A DNA stretch of 64,000 nt from Cohnella hashimotonis (GTDB lineage: Bacteria; Bacillota; Bacilli; Paenibacillales; Paenibacillaceae), in NCBI RefSeq assembly GCF_030014955.1, contig NZ_JAGRPV010000001.1:6262001-6326000 (forward strand), read 5' to 3'. A program made the translations under genes and the position numbers. Within the stretch, counting starts at the first letter, position 1; each line of letters opens with the position of its first letter. Positions 52,388-60,714 of the stretch are shown here, piece after piece. A model generated the notes under the pieces. That model worked only from the letters and a program-made list of their open reading frames with translations. It made no database searches and was not told the DNA's origin.

Positions 52388-53140
52388 TTGCACGATGACA
52401 TCCGCGTCATAGAGACCAAAGCGCTGAACGCCTGGCCCGCCCTGCAGCAGATGTCGCATGACGGCTGGCTGCTCAGGCAGTCGAAGGGCTACACGAAGCG
52501 TTCCAATTCCGTGCAGCCGCTGCGGACCGATCCCGGCGCGGACCTCCGCGCGATGGTCGGCTACTGCGAGGATGCGTATCATCGCGCGGGTCTGCCGACG
52601 ATATTCAAGATTACGCCGCTGTGCGAGCCATGCGGGCTCGACGGTCGCCTGGAAGAATACGGATACGCTGCGGCAGATCGCTCCCAGGTTCTGACCAGAC
52701 CGCTTGAGGAGACCCTCGACGAGGCTTCCGTGGAAGGGCTGCGTGTCGACGCCGGCCTGACGGAGGAGTGGATGGCCGCCGCCGCCGCGATACTGTCGCT
52801 CAAGCCGGAGCAACGGGGGACCTCGTCCGCCATGCTCGCGGACAGTCCGCTCCGCAGAGCTTTTTTCCTCCTACGCTCGAAAGATACTCCCGTCGGGATC
52901 GGAATCGGCGTCGTCGACGGCGGATATCTGGGGCTGTTCGATATCGCCACGTCGTCCGCCTATCGGAACCGCGGATTCGGCGAGCGGCTCGTCAGGCAAA
53001 TCCTGCGCTGGGGCCAAGCGCACGGCGCGCACACGAGCTACCTTCAAGTCGTGGCCGGCAACCTGCCCGCGCAGCGCCTGTATGCCAAGCTTGGCTATCG
53101 GAGACTTTACGATTATTGGTATCGCGTGCGATGGCCGTGA
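52388..53140 (+). CDS. GNAT family N-acetyltransferase
   Basis: 250 residues from the TTG at 52388, which lies 9 bases after GGGAGG; the frame extends to 52361 through that site. The N-terminal half (1-125) is divergent, with LQQMSHDGWLLRQSKGYTKR. The C-terminal half carries the acetyl-CoA site IATSSAYRNRGFGERLVRQIL (RxxGxG motif) and the terminal NLPAQRLYAKLGYRRLYDYW typical of the fold. The two-part layout resembles the double-GNAT or extended group. The substrate is unknown. Confidence 0.85.
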   Translation: MHDDIRVIETKALNAWPALQQMSHDGWLLRQSKGYTKRSNSVQPLRTDPGADLRAMVGYCEDAYHRAGLPTIFKITPLCEPCGLDGRLEEYGYAAADRSQVLTRPLEETLDEASVEGLRVDAGLTEEWMAAAAAILSLKPEQRGTSSAMLADSPLRRAFFLLRSKDTPVGIGIGVVDGGYLGLFDIATSSAYRNRGFGERLVRQILRWGQAHGAHTSYLQVVAGNLPAQRLYAKLGYRRLYDYWYRVRWP

Positions 53141-53164
53141 CCGTCTGCGCTATCTTATCGATAC

Positions 53165-53212
53165 AAAAGCCGCGCTACCGAACGCCGTCTGCGGCCGGTA
53201 ACGCGGCTTTAT
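53165..53212. terminator. Bidirectional terminator between GNAT and folE
   Basis: AAAGCCGCGctACCG pairs with CGGTaaCGCGGCTTT around a 15-base loop. Confidence 0.8.
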
Positions 53213-53215
53213 CGT

Positions 53216-53809
53216 TTATTCTTTTAACAGAGAGAGGAACTCCGAGCGAAGCGCAGAGCTGCCCCGGAACTGCCCCCGCACGGCCGAAGTGACGGTCTTG
53301 CTTCCGTACTTTTTCACGCCGCGCGAGCACATGCACAGATGCTCCCCTTCGACGACGACCATGACGCCGTTAGGCTTCAGCACGTCGTCCAGGATGTCGG
53401 CGATCTGCGAGGTGATCCGCTCCTGGACTTGCAGCCTGCGCGTCACGGCTTCGACTAGCCGCGCCAGCTTGCTGAGGCCCGCGATCTTGCCGCTCGGAAT
53501 GTAGCCGATGTGCGCCTTGCCGAAAAACGGCGCCATATGGTGCTCGCACTGGCTGTAATACACGATATCCTTGACGATGACGAGCTCCTCGTGCTGCTCG
53601 TCGAACGTGACCCCAAGCGCGTCGCGCGGATCGATCGCATACCCGCCGAAAATCTCCTCGTACATGCGCGTGACGCGAGCGGGCGTGTCCAGCAGGCCTT
53701 CGCGCTCTACGTCTTCGCCAATCAGCTTGAGAATCTCGCGCACGTGATATTCTACCTGCTCGCGGTTGCGCGTGACGTTCGTATTCAGATAGTCCTTCAG
53801 ACCGGCCAT
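53216..53809 (-). CDS. folE: GTP cyclohydrolase I
   Basis: 197 residues from ATG 53809 (AAGGG upstream); the ATG at 53827 abuts its own ribosome site and is less likely. Motifs: [40 protein letters not shown] (zinc Cys and His), [19 protein letters not shown] and the third zinc Cys in [13 protein letters not shown]. It makes dihydroneopterin triphosphate from GTP, the first step of folate (and possibly queuosine) synthesis. Its nearness to queG at 60715 is probably coincidental. Confidence 0.96.
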   Translation of the reverse strand: MAGLKDYLNTNVTRNREQVEYHVREILKLIGEDVEREGLLDTPARVTRMYEEIFGGYAIDPRDALGVTFDEQHEELVIVKDIVYYSQCEHHMAPFFGKAHIGYIPSGKIAGLSKLARLVEAVTRRLQVQERITSQIADILDDVLKPNGVMVVVEGEHLCMCSRGVKKYGSKTVTSAVRGQFRGSSALRSEFLSLLKE

Positions 53810-53866
53810 CTTATACCCTTCTTTCATCCTTGGCGGCGATTACGGTATCATCGCGCCGCATATCGA

Positions 53867-54103
53867 TTATCTGCGGGGCTTAAAGTTCTGGTTCTGATTT
53901 TGGTTTTTCATCATTTGCTGCGCCTTCTGAAGCTGCTGCTTGTTCATATTGTAACCCATCTGCTTGGCCATCTTGGCCAGCATGTCCGGATTGTTCTGCA
54001 TCTTCGTCATCTGGCTGCGCAGATAGAATACGCCGCCGAGGAAGCCCAGCACAAGTCCGACGATCAACGTCAGAACCGGAATCAGAATATCCCAAAAGCT
54101 CAT
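53867..54103 (-). CDS. YneF family small membrane protein (UPF0154)
   Basis: 78 residues from ATG 54103 with GGAGG 8 bases before it; the TTG at 54118 is part of that site. One N-terminal membrane helix (ILIPVLTLIVGLVLGFLGGVF, about 6-26) is followed by LRSQMTKMQNNPDMLAKMAK and NMNKQQLQKAQQMMKNQ, the exact UPF0154/YneF layout. Function is unknown in the family. It lies 58 bases upstream of folE and may share its transcript. Confidence 0.88.
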   Translation of the reverse strand: MSFWDILIPVLTLIVGLVLGFLGGVFYLRSQMTKMQNNPDMLAKMAKQMGYNMNKQQLQKAQQMMKNQNQNQNFKPRR

Positions 54104-54261
54104 CTGCCATACCTCCAAATTTTACGCATAAGTGCGTGTGTGCAGTCCTTGTAAATCTGCGGGACAGCCAGCCTATAATAGCATGAGCCCGGCAGGCGAA
54201 TCAACCACGATCGCAGGCAAAGCGCGGCCGCAGATTGCCTGGACCGGGTTGGGCCAGGTCT

Positions 54262-54295
54262 GCTTGGCTCGGCTTGGCCCGGCTTGGCCCAGCTC
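54262..54295. repeat. 10-bp tandem repeat, three and a half units
   Basis: GCTTGGCTCG, GCTTGGCCCG, GCTTGGCCCA, then GCTCG. A short slippage array in the spacer after the HD-GYP gene. Confidence 0.75.
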
Positions 54296-54327
54296 GTATC
54301 CGGCCGCGATCTTGCTTGATCGCGCCG

Positions 54328-55347
54328 TCAATTGATGACGCCTTCGATGAACAGCGTCGGCAGCTTCGCCAGATCGAGCTCGCGCGCGGCGGAGGACTCG
54401 CCCTCCCGGGCGATGACGCGTACGATCGGCCTGCCCGGCAGCCCTCTGTGCTGGGCCACGACGATGCCGATCAGCCGGTTGGACAGCCTTACCGAGACGC
54501 CATTCGGGTAGACGGACACGATTTTCAAAAATTCGATAAGCGTATCGCGGTCGAGCGTCGTGTCGGAGAGCGCGTGAAGACGCTCGATCGCCTCGTGCGG
54601 CTGCAATCTGGGAAGCTCCGCCGTGCCGTGCACGAAGTTGTCGTACATATTGGCGACTGCGGTGATCTTGGCGTAAATATGGATCTCTTCGCCGGTTATG
54701 CCTCTGGGCTGGCCGCTTCCGTCCGGAGCCTCGTGATGCTGGAAAGCGACGTGGGCGGTTAGCAGGCTGTATTCGCGCTTCAGCTTGAGCAGCTCGAAGC
54801 CCCGCCAAGCGTGATGCGAGCGCCCTTCCTCTGCGCCGGTCGCCCCCAGCTTGCCGATGTCGTGCAGCAGCGCCCCGATCGCCAGCTCCTTCAGCTGCAG
54901 CATATTCAGCCCCATGTTGACGCCGACCATCGTCGCCATCATGCAGACGTTCATGCTGTGCAAGTAATGCGCGTTGTCCGCGGTGCGGATGTCGGAGAGC
55001 TGGATGAGCACGTTCTGGTTGCGCAGCACATCCTCCATCAGTTGATCGACGGACAGGCTGATCGCCCTCGCGCTGAATTCCTTGCCGGAGCGCAGCGCGT
55101 TGAAGGTGTCGGACATCTGCGCGATGACCGCCTGCTTGGTCTGCTCGGACAGCACCTCGTCCGGCTGGATCTCCTGGGCGCCCGGCTCCGAGATATAGAC
55201 CATCGGCACCCCGAGCCTGCGAAGCGTGCTGATCATGAACACGGTCAGCTGCACGCCCGCCGACAGCAGCACCGTACCGTTTTCCGAAAAGAGCGTCTTC
55301 CCGAGCAGTTGCCCCGGTTCGAGATTGTCGATGTCAACCAGCTTCAT
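54328..55347 (-). CDS. HD-GYP domain protein (probable c-di-GMP phosphodiesterase)
   Basis: 339 residues. An N-terminal domain (1-110) is followed by an HD-GYP domain: LLHDIGKLG (His162/Asp163), HHAWRGFELL, FQHHEAPDGSGQPRG (His204/205) and YAKITAVANMYDNFV. The usual GYP reads GQP (212-214), a single change that may alter activity or partner binding. It should hydrolyse c-di-GMP to pGpG or GMP. It is not linked to the GGDEF gene. A promoter lies at 55409-55438. Confidence 0.88.
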   Translation of the reverse strand: MKLVDIDNLEPGQLLGKTLFSENGTVLLSAGVQLTVFMISTLRRLGVPMVYISEPGAQEIQPDEVLSEQTKQAVIAQMSDTFNALRSGKEFSARAISLSVDQLMEDVLRNQNVLIQLSDIRTADNAHYLHSMNVCMMATMVGVNMGLNMLQLKELAIGALLHDIGKLGATGAEEGRSHHAWRGFELLKLKREYSLLTAHVAFQHHEAPDGSGQPRGITGEEIHIYAKITAVANMYDNFVHGTAELPRLQPHEAIERLHALSDTTLDRDTLIEFLKIVSVYPNGVSVRLSNRLIGIVVAQHRGLPGRPIVRVIAREGESSAARELDLAKLPTLFIEGVIN

Positions 55348-55408
55348 ATCTCATGTTCTCCCGTGGATGCGCCTGACGTTAAAGGCCGGATTTTCTTCCT
55401 ATATGAAT

Positions 55409-55438
55409 ATATTATCCGCCGGTTGTCGGTTATAGCAA
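55409..55438 (-). promoter_or_regulatory. Candidate promoter of the HD-GYP gene
   Basis: On the minus strand TTGCTA (55433-55438), 18 bases, TAATAT (55409-55414). Confidence 0.55.
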
Positions 55439-55470
55439 ATAAAGATTCGCCTGCAAGCGCTTGTCCGCAA

Positions 55471-55504
55471 AAAAAAAGGAGAAAATGCGCAATGCATTTT
55501 CTCC
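55471..55504 (-). terminator. Terminator of the propeller-SLH gene
   Basis: GGAGAAAATGC (55478-55488) pairs with GCATTTTCTCC (55494-55504); a run of T follows on the minus strand. Confidence 0.9.
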
Positions 55505-55534
55505 GTATCGGCGATCGAATAGGACTTTGGACTT

Positions 55535-57625
55535 CTACTTCCGGCCCGCAGCGTCCAGCATCCGGACGATCCAGGCCGCCGCTTCGGCCCGCGTGGCGAA
55601 CGCGCCCGGGGCGAAGTCGCCGTCCGTCCTGCCGCCGACGACGATAATGCCGCTTTTCTCGGCGGCGGACACCGCGCCTCTGGCCCAGTCCGGAATGTCG
55701 GCATCGTCCTCGTATGCGGTGGCGGCCTCCGCTGCGGGCGGCAGGCCGGAAGCTTTGAACGTCATCGCCGCCATCTCGGCGTGGTTGACGTTGGCCGCGG
55801 GTCGGAACGTCCCGTCCGGATATCCGCCGACGATGCCGAGCGCGACCGCCCGCGAGATCGCCGCGGCTGCCCAGGCCGGAATCCGGCTTCGATCCTCGAA
55901 AGCCAGCGCCTGACCGGCCGTTCCGTTCTGCAAGGCGTTCATGAGCATGACGGCGAACTCCGCTCTCGTGACGCCACCCTCTGGACGGAAGGTGCCGTCC
56001 GGGTAGCCTTTTACGATTTTCATGGCAAAGGCCCGCTCAATTTCTTTGCTTGCCCAATGATCCTTCGTATCGGAAAACGATGGATTGGACGACGACCCGG
56101 CATCCGAACCCGCGCCTGAACCGCTGCCCGGCCACGCGCCCGATCCGTTGCCGCCGGTCCCGCCGCCAGCCACCGCCATAACCGTTACTTCGCAGTCCGC
56201 GATCAAGCCGCCGTCGTCGCTGCGAGCCGCGACGATTGCCGTTCCCGGCGACACGCCCTTGACGTTGCCTTCGTCGTCCACAGCGGCGATCGCCGCATTG
56301 CTGCTCGTCCAGGCCACCTGCTTGTTCGTCGCGTCGACCGGCGACACGATCGCGGACAGGCGCGTCGTGCCGCCCATCGCCAAGGACTGCTTCGTCTTGT
56401 TCAAGACGATGCTCGAGGCCTTGATCCGCAGCGCGTAAACGCCGAGCTTGACGCCCTGCGTGGCGACCGCATAGACCGTGCCGTCCCGCCCGACGCCCGG
56501 CGCGACGACGCCGTTGGGCGTGCCGAGGCCGTACCGCCACCGCATATGCCCGTCCGCGGGATCGAACGCGCTCGCGCGCCCGTCGTCGGCCAGCATGTAG
56601 ACCATTCCGTCCTTGCCGACGGCAATGTCGGCCGATGCGGCCGTGACGGCAGCCTTCCACTTTCCCTTGCCGTCGGGCGCTACGGCGTAGAGCGCCGGGT
56701 CGGCCGCGGCGGCATATAGCGTCCCGTCTGCCGCGGCCGCGAGAGATACCGGATTGCCGACGAGCGCGAACCGCCACTGCAGCGAGCCCGCAGGCGTAAC
56801 CGCGTGCACCTTGCGGTCGTCCGTCGCGATGTAGACCGAGCCGTCGGGGCCGACCGCGGGTCCGGCCTTGATCGTTCGAGTCGCCCGGTATATCCATCTT
56901 GTACGGCCGTCAGGCGTCACGGAGGCGAGCGTATCGCCGCCGCCGGCAACGTAGAGCGTACCGTCCGGAGCGATCGCGATCCGGGGCGTGCCCGCGAACA
57001 GCGCACCGAGCCGCCACTTTTCCGATCCGTCTTCCGGCCGAATGGCGCTCAGCGTCCCGTCGCCTTCCGTGGCGTACACGGTGCCATCGGTGCCAAGCAC
57101 GAGCTTCGCCTTGGCGCCGCCCCGCCCCGCGGACGACCATTTGCGCTTCCCGTCCGCGCCGACGGCTACGATCGCGCCGTCGCCGCCGGCGGTGCCGACG
57201 CTCGCGTAAAGCGTGCCGTCCGGTGCCGCGACGGCCGGGCCGAGAAGCGGCGCCGGCAAGTCCGCGCTCCACTTCGGCTTGCCGTCGTATCCGAACGCGA
57301 TCGCTTTGCCGAGTGCGTCGCCGAAGATGGACACCGCATTATACGTCAAGTAAACCGTGCCGTCGGCTGCCGCTGTCGCCGGACCGCTCGGATCGGCGAT
57401 CGAGCCGCCGTCCGACATCCAGGACCAGACCAGGCTGACGTCGGCCCCCTTGACCGGCTTGATGACGATATCCGGGATGACGACGCCGGGCAGTTCGATC
57501 GGCGCGACCGGCTTCACGATCTCGACTGACGGGACGGCCGCGGCAGCCCCTCCTTCGATTCCCCCGACCGCGGCGAGACAAGCTGCGAGTCCCAACCAGC
57601 CTTTTTGCCGCCAACGCAAGTTCAT
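55535..57625 (-). CDS. Exported PQQ-like beta-propeller with Ig-like and SLH domains
   Basis: 696 residues from ATG 57625 (GGGAGG upstream, inside the previous gene end). A signal peptide spans about 1-36 and is cut near AAAAVPS. Residues 65-405 form a propeller of eight blades: the DGT(V/L)Y motif appears eight times (from AADGTVYLTY to GRDGTVYAVA), the pattern of PQQ-binding or BamB-like 8-blade propellers. A BIG2-like Ig domain follows (408-490; NKTKQSLAMGGTTRLSAIVS), a Gly/Ser linker (492-520), and three SLH domains (about 520-696). No cofactor ligands are clear, so binding rather than redox is more likely. The gene starts 15 bases after the lipoprotein stop, in one operon. Confidence 0.9.
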   Translation of the reverse strand: MNLRWRQKGWLGLAACLAAVGGIEGGAAAAVPSVEIVKPVAPIELPGVVIPDIVIKPVKGADVSLVWSWMSDGGSIADPSGPATAAADGTVYLTYNAVSIFGDALGKAIAFGYDGKPKWSADLPAPLLGPAVAAPDGTLYASVGTAGGDGAIVAVGADGKRKWSSAGRGGAKAKLVLGTDGTVYATEGDGTLSAIRPEDGSEKWRLGALFAGTPRIAIAPDGTLYVAGGGDTLASVTPDGRTRWIYRATRTIKAGPAVGPDGSVYIATDDRKVHAVTPAGSLQWRFALVGNPVSLAAAADGTLYAAAADPALYAVAPDGKGKWKAAVTAASADIAVGKDGMVYMLADDGRASAFDPADGHMRWRYGLGTPNGVVAPGVGRDGTVYAVATQGVKLGVYALRIKASSIVLNKTKQSLAMGGTTRLSAIVSPVDATNKQVAWTSSNAAIAAVDDEGNVKGVSPGTAIVAARSDDGGLIADCEVTVMAVAGGGTGGNGSGAWPGSGSGAGSDAGSSSNPSFSDTKDHWASKEIERAFAMKIVKGYPDGTFRPEGGVTRAEFAVMLMNALQNGTAGQALAFEDRSRIPAWAAAAISRAVALGIVGGYPDGTFRPAANVNHAEMAAMTFKASGLPPAAEAATAYEDDADIPDWARGAVSAAEKSGIIVVGGRTDGDFAPGAFATRAEAAAWIVRMLDAAGRK

Positions 57626-57639
57626 CCCCGCGGCCTCCC

Positions 57640-58254
57640 TCACATATTCGCCGTTATATCGATGCTGATCTGCGCTTGCCTGACTTGCGTCGGATCCTCC
57701 GGATTTTTGAAAATACTGATCGTCAGCTGCCCGGCCATGCCGATCGCTTCTCCTAGCGCCTCGCTCGTATAGGTGATCGTCTGGATTTTGGACTCGGGGT
57801 TCTCCTCTTCCTTCGTCTGAACGGCGTCTGCAGGCAAAAACTGCTTGATAAACGCCAGCGCGTCGTCCGGACTCGCCATCTCCTTGCGATCCACGTACGC
57901 ATTATAAATGTTGAATGCGCGGCCCTGATCCTCCGTCACCTTGAGCTTTCCGTCCATATAGCTCACGATGATGCCGTCGTCCTGCCGGGCGCCTGCGCCG
58001 AACTTTTCGTCGAAGTATCGAAGCTCGCCGCCTACGACCGCTTTCTGCATGACCGAAACGTCCGCTGCGGACGCTCCGCCTTTGTCGCTGTTATGACTCT
58101 CCGCGGCGGCGGTTGGCGACGATACTGAAGTCCCGCTCTCCGAAGAAGCCGGCTGGGACGCGCCCCCTTCGCCGTTCCCGCCGCAAGCCACGAGCAGGCA
58201 GGCCAGCGCAAGCGCCGGCACGACGGCGAGCGACCGTCTTCTTTTCCGCTTCAT
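57640..58254 (-). CDS. Lipoprotein of unknown function
   Basis: 204 residues from ATG 58254, just after GGGGTGC; the frame to 58404 extends into the divergent promoter. The lipobox LVAC lies in LACLLVACGGNGE, so Cys about 26 should be lipidated. The mature part starts with a Ser/Gly-rich stretch (29-65) and a basic-to-acidic fold (ELRYFDEKFGAGARQDDG, NIYNAYVDRKEM). The final strand (QLTISIFKNP) has the look of a small alpha/beta sensor or chaperone-like domain. The gene is 15 bases before the propeller-SLH gene and divergent from the AAA-LuxR gene, which suggests a common surface complex and its regulator. Confidence 0.78.
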   Translation of the reverse strand: MKRKRRRSLAVVPALALACLLVACGGNGEGGASQPASSESGTSVSSPTAAAESHNSDKGGASAADVSVMQKAVVGGELRYFDEKFGAGARQDDGIIVSYMDGKLKVTEDQGRAFNIYNAYVDRKEMASPDDALAFIKQFLPADAVQTKEEENPESKIQTITYTSEALGEAIGMAGQLTISIFKNPEDPTQVRQAQISIDITANM

Positions 58255-58431
58255 GATGCACCCCGTTTCCGCATATTCGAATTCAATCGAGACTACATTA
58301 GCACGTCGACCCCCAAGCGAATACGACCCGAAGGGAGTAAAAAAGGAGTATTTTGCACAGACGCGGCCTTCGATTAGGAAAAAAGACTTTTGTCTAATCC
58401 TCACCCAATTGATAGGATATTTGTAAAATGC

Positions 58432-60522
58432 ATGCCATTCGAAGTCGGGACGGTGAACCCGCGCGTCATGTCTCCTTATTATTCAAACGCAAGCACCGGC
58501 AACGAGATCGAAAGACTGGAACAGCATTATCTGGTCGGCCGCGAAACGGAGAAGGCCGCCTATCTCTCCTGGATTGCGGATGCGGCGCCGCGCCGGAAGA
58601 TCCTCAACCTGTTCGGGACGGGAGGTATCGGCAAAAGCTACCTGCTGAACGAATTCCGCAGGCTGGCCGACGGCGCCGGCGCGCGGTTCGTCTCGATGGA
58701 CTGCCGCTCGCTGCGAACGCCGGAGGACTTTTGCCTCCTGCTGCTGAGGCGGCTGCGGTACAGGACGGAGACGATCGAGCGCGATGCCGACGCAGACCGG
58801 CTGGCCGCGGTCTGCCTGGAAGCGCTGGCCGAGCAAGCCGGGCTGCGCAAAACCGTACTCGCGCTGGATACGTTCGAGGATCTGGGGGAGCTGGAGCACT
58901 GGCTGCGGGAAGCGTTCCTGTCGCGCATAGCGCCAGGCGTGCTCGCGGTCGTGTCCGGCAGATCGCCGCTCGGCGGGCCTTGGCTTACGTCGCCCGCATG
59001 GCGGCAGTGGATCCACCGGCTCCCGCTGGCCGACTTGGACTTCGATGCGGTCAGGCTGTACGCCGAGCGATCGGGCGTGACGGGCGAGGCGGACCAGCGG
59101 ACCGTCTGGCAGAAGACGAAGGGACATCCGCTGACGATGTCGCTGCTGGTGGCGACGATGATGGCGCATTCGCCCGGGGGGCAGGCCGCTCCGGAAGACG
59201 GCGCCGTATTCGGCCGTGTCGCAGCGGCCTGGCTGAGGGAAGTACCGGAGCCCGCGATGAAGGAGCTCGTCGAGGCGGCGGCCGTGCTGCGGGTGTTCAA
59301 CCAGGAGATCGTCGGCTATGTGCTGGACAGGGAGATCGGAGCGGACGATTTCCGCAGGCTGGCCGAATACTCCTTCGTCCAACGCATCGACCGCGGCTGG
59401 CTGCTGCACGACCTGCTGCGCGAGGCGATCGCCGAAGATTTGCGGCTGCGCGTGCCGCAGCGGTATGAAGAGCTATGGAAGCGATGCGTGCTGTATTACT
59501 ACCGCAAGCTCAAGCGCTCGGCGCGAAAAAAAACGATATCGTGGGAAAACGCGGAGTGGTTTTACTATATCGGCAACCAGCTGATCCACGCCCTGTTTTA
59601 CCAACAGTCGGTCACGCACCGGATGGAGCCGCTGTCGCCTGCCAACTGGGAGGAGGCGCTGCGCTACGTAGAACAGCGGTACGCCACCGTCCGGGAATAT
59701 CCGGTTCGGCGCGTCGACCCCGTCTCGGGGCAGACGTTCGACTATTTGTACACGGTGCAGGACAGCTTGTTCGGCCTGAAGCACATCCATCTGGACTCGC
59801 TCTATGCGCTGGATCCGGGCAGCGTGAAGCTGGCGCGCGATCGCCACGGCACCGTTTGCGGCCTTTTCGTCTTCATCGCCATCAACGCGCGGACGATCGA
59901 TTATCTGAAAAGGGAGCCGCTGTCCGCCGCCTACTTTTCCAGCCTGGACGAATCCAGGCTGAACGAGCTGCGCGTCCCGGGCCACGAGCGCGCAGGCTAC
60001 TTCGTCAAGACGCTCGACGTCTGCGATCCCTCCGACGGCGCGATGATGCAGGCCGCGGGCATCGCCTTCATCACCCATATGCTGTCGGCCGGCTTCGTCG
60101 TGGCGGCGCCTCCGCCCCATCCGCTGCCGAGGGATATCTTTCTGAGCTTCGGCGCGGAGATTCCCGACGTCGTTCATTACGATTACGACGAGCGAATCGC
60201 GACGCCTTATTACGTCCTGGACACGCGCGGGCCCAAGCTGCAGGACTACTTGAACCGGACGATCGCGGCGATCGGTCTCGCCGACGAGACCGAGCTCGAG
60301 ACGGAGCCGGAAGCGGCGCCGGGGCCGTATCTCACGAGCCGCGAGCGCGGCGTGGCTGACCTGGTCGCCGAAGGGCGTTCCAACGCCGAGATCGCGGAGC
60401 GGCTGTTCATCAGCGAGACGACGGTCAAAAAGCACGTCGCGCATATATTCAAAAAGCTGAACGTGAGAAGCAGGGCACAGCTGATCGGCCTGTATGCGGC
60501 GCGCGCTAAGCTCAAGCCGTAG
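58432..60522 (+). CDS. AAA ATPase/LuxR family transcriptional regulator
   Basis: 696 residues from ATG 58432; ATG 58468 is an alternative and neither has a strong ribosome site. The N-terminal part holds a P-loop ATPase: FGTGGIGKSYLLNEFRRL (Walker A, residues 62-69), then VLALDTFEDLGELEHW (Walker B region) and AVVSGRSPLG. The middle 350 residues are helical. The C-terminal LuxR-type helix-turn-helix (about 633-690) reads LTSRERGVADLVAEGRSNAE and ISETTVKKHVAHIFKKLNVR. This is the MalT-like STAND design, in which ATP and ligand control DNA binding. It is divergent from the lipoprotein/propeller operon, its likely target. Confidence 0.88.
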   Translation: MPFEVGTVNPRVMSPYYSNASTGNEIERLEQHYLVGRETEKAAYLSWIADAAPRRKILNLFGTGGIGKSYLLNEFRRLADGAGARFVSMDCRSLRTPEDFCLLLLRRLRYRTETIERDADADRLAAVCLEALAEQAGLRKTVLALDTFEDLGELEHWLREAFLSRIAPGVLAVVSGRSPLGGPWLTSPAWRQWIHRLPLADLDFDAVRLYAERSGVTGEADQRTVWQKTKGHPLTMSLLVATMMAHSPGGQAAPEDGAVFGRVAAAWLREVPEPAMKELVEAAAVLRVFNQEIVGYVLDREIGADDFRRLAEYSFVQRIDRGWLLHDLLREAIAEDLRLRVPQRYEELWKRCVLYYYRKLKRSARKKTISWENAEWFYYIGNQLIHALFYQQSVTHRMEPLSPANWEEALRYVEQRYATVREYPVRRVDPVSGQTFDYLYTVQDSLFGLKHIHLDSLYALDPGSVKLARDRHGTVCGLFVFIAINARTIDYLKREPLSAAYFSSLDESRLNELRVPGHERAGYFVKTLDVCDPSDGAMMQAAGIAFITHMLSAGFVVAAPPPHPLPRDIFLSFGAEIPDVVHYDYDERIATPYYVLDTRGPKLQDYLNRTIAAIGLADETELETEPEAAPGPYLTSRERGVADLVAEGRSNAEIAERLFISETTVKKHVAHIFKKLNVRSRAQLIGLYAARAKLKP

Positions 60523-60555
60523 CCGGCCGCACGCGGGCCGTCCGGCATGCATAAG

Positions 60556-60598
60556 AAAGAACCTTCAGGGAATTCGAATATCGCCCCGAAGGTTCCTT
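60556..60598. terminator. Bidirectional terminator between the LuxR gene and queG
   Basis: GAACCTTC (60559-60566) pairs with GAAGGTTC (60588-60595), with an inner GGG/CCC pair. Flanks are A-rich on the left and CTTCG on the right. Confidence 0.7.
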
Positions 60599-60714
60599 CG
60601 TTTCGCAGCCGCGCAGTAGTCCCGCTCCAGTCCTGCTCCAGCCCTGCTCCTGTGAACGCGCCATTCGTTATAAGCGCTTCATCCCACGACTCCATCATGC
60701 AGCTTTCGCCGTCT

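Noticed and set aside
55535..57625. Quinoprotein dehydrogenase
   Set aside because: The propeller blade count matches, but the Ig and SLH domains and lack of visible PQQ or metal ligands argue for binding, not catalysis.
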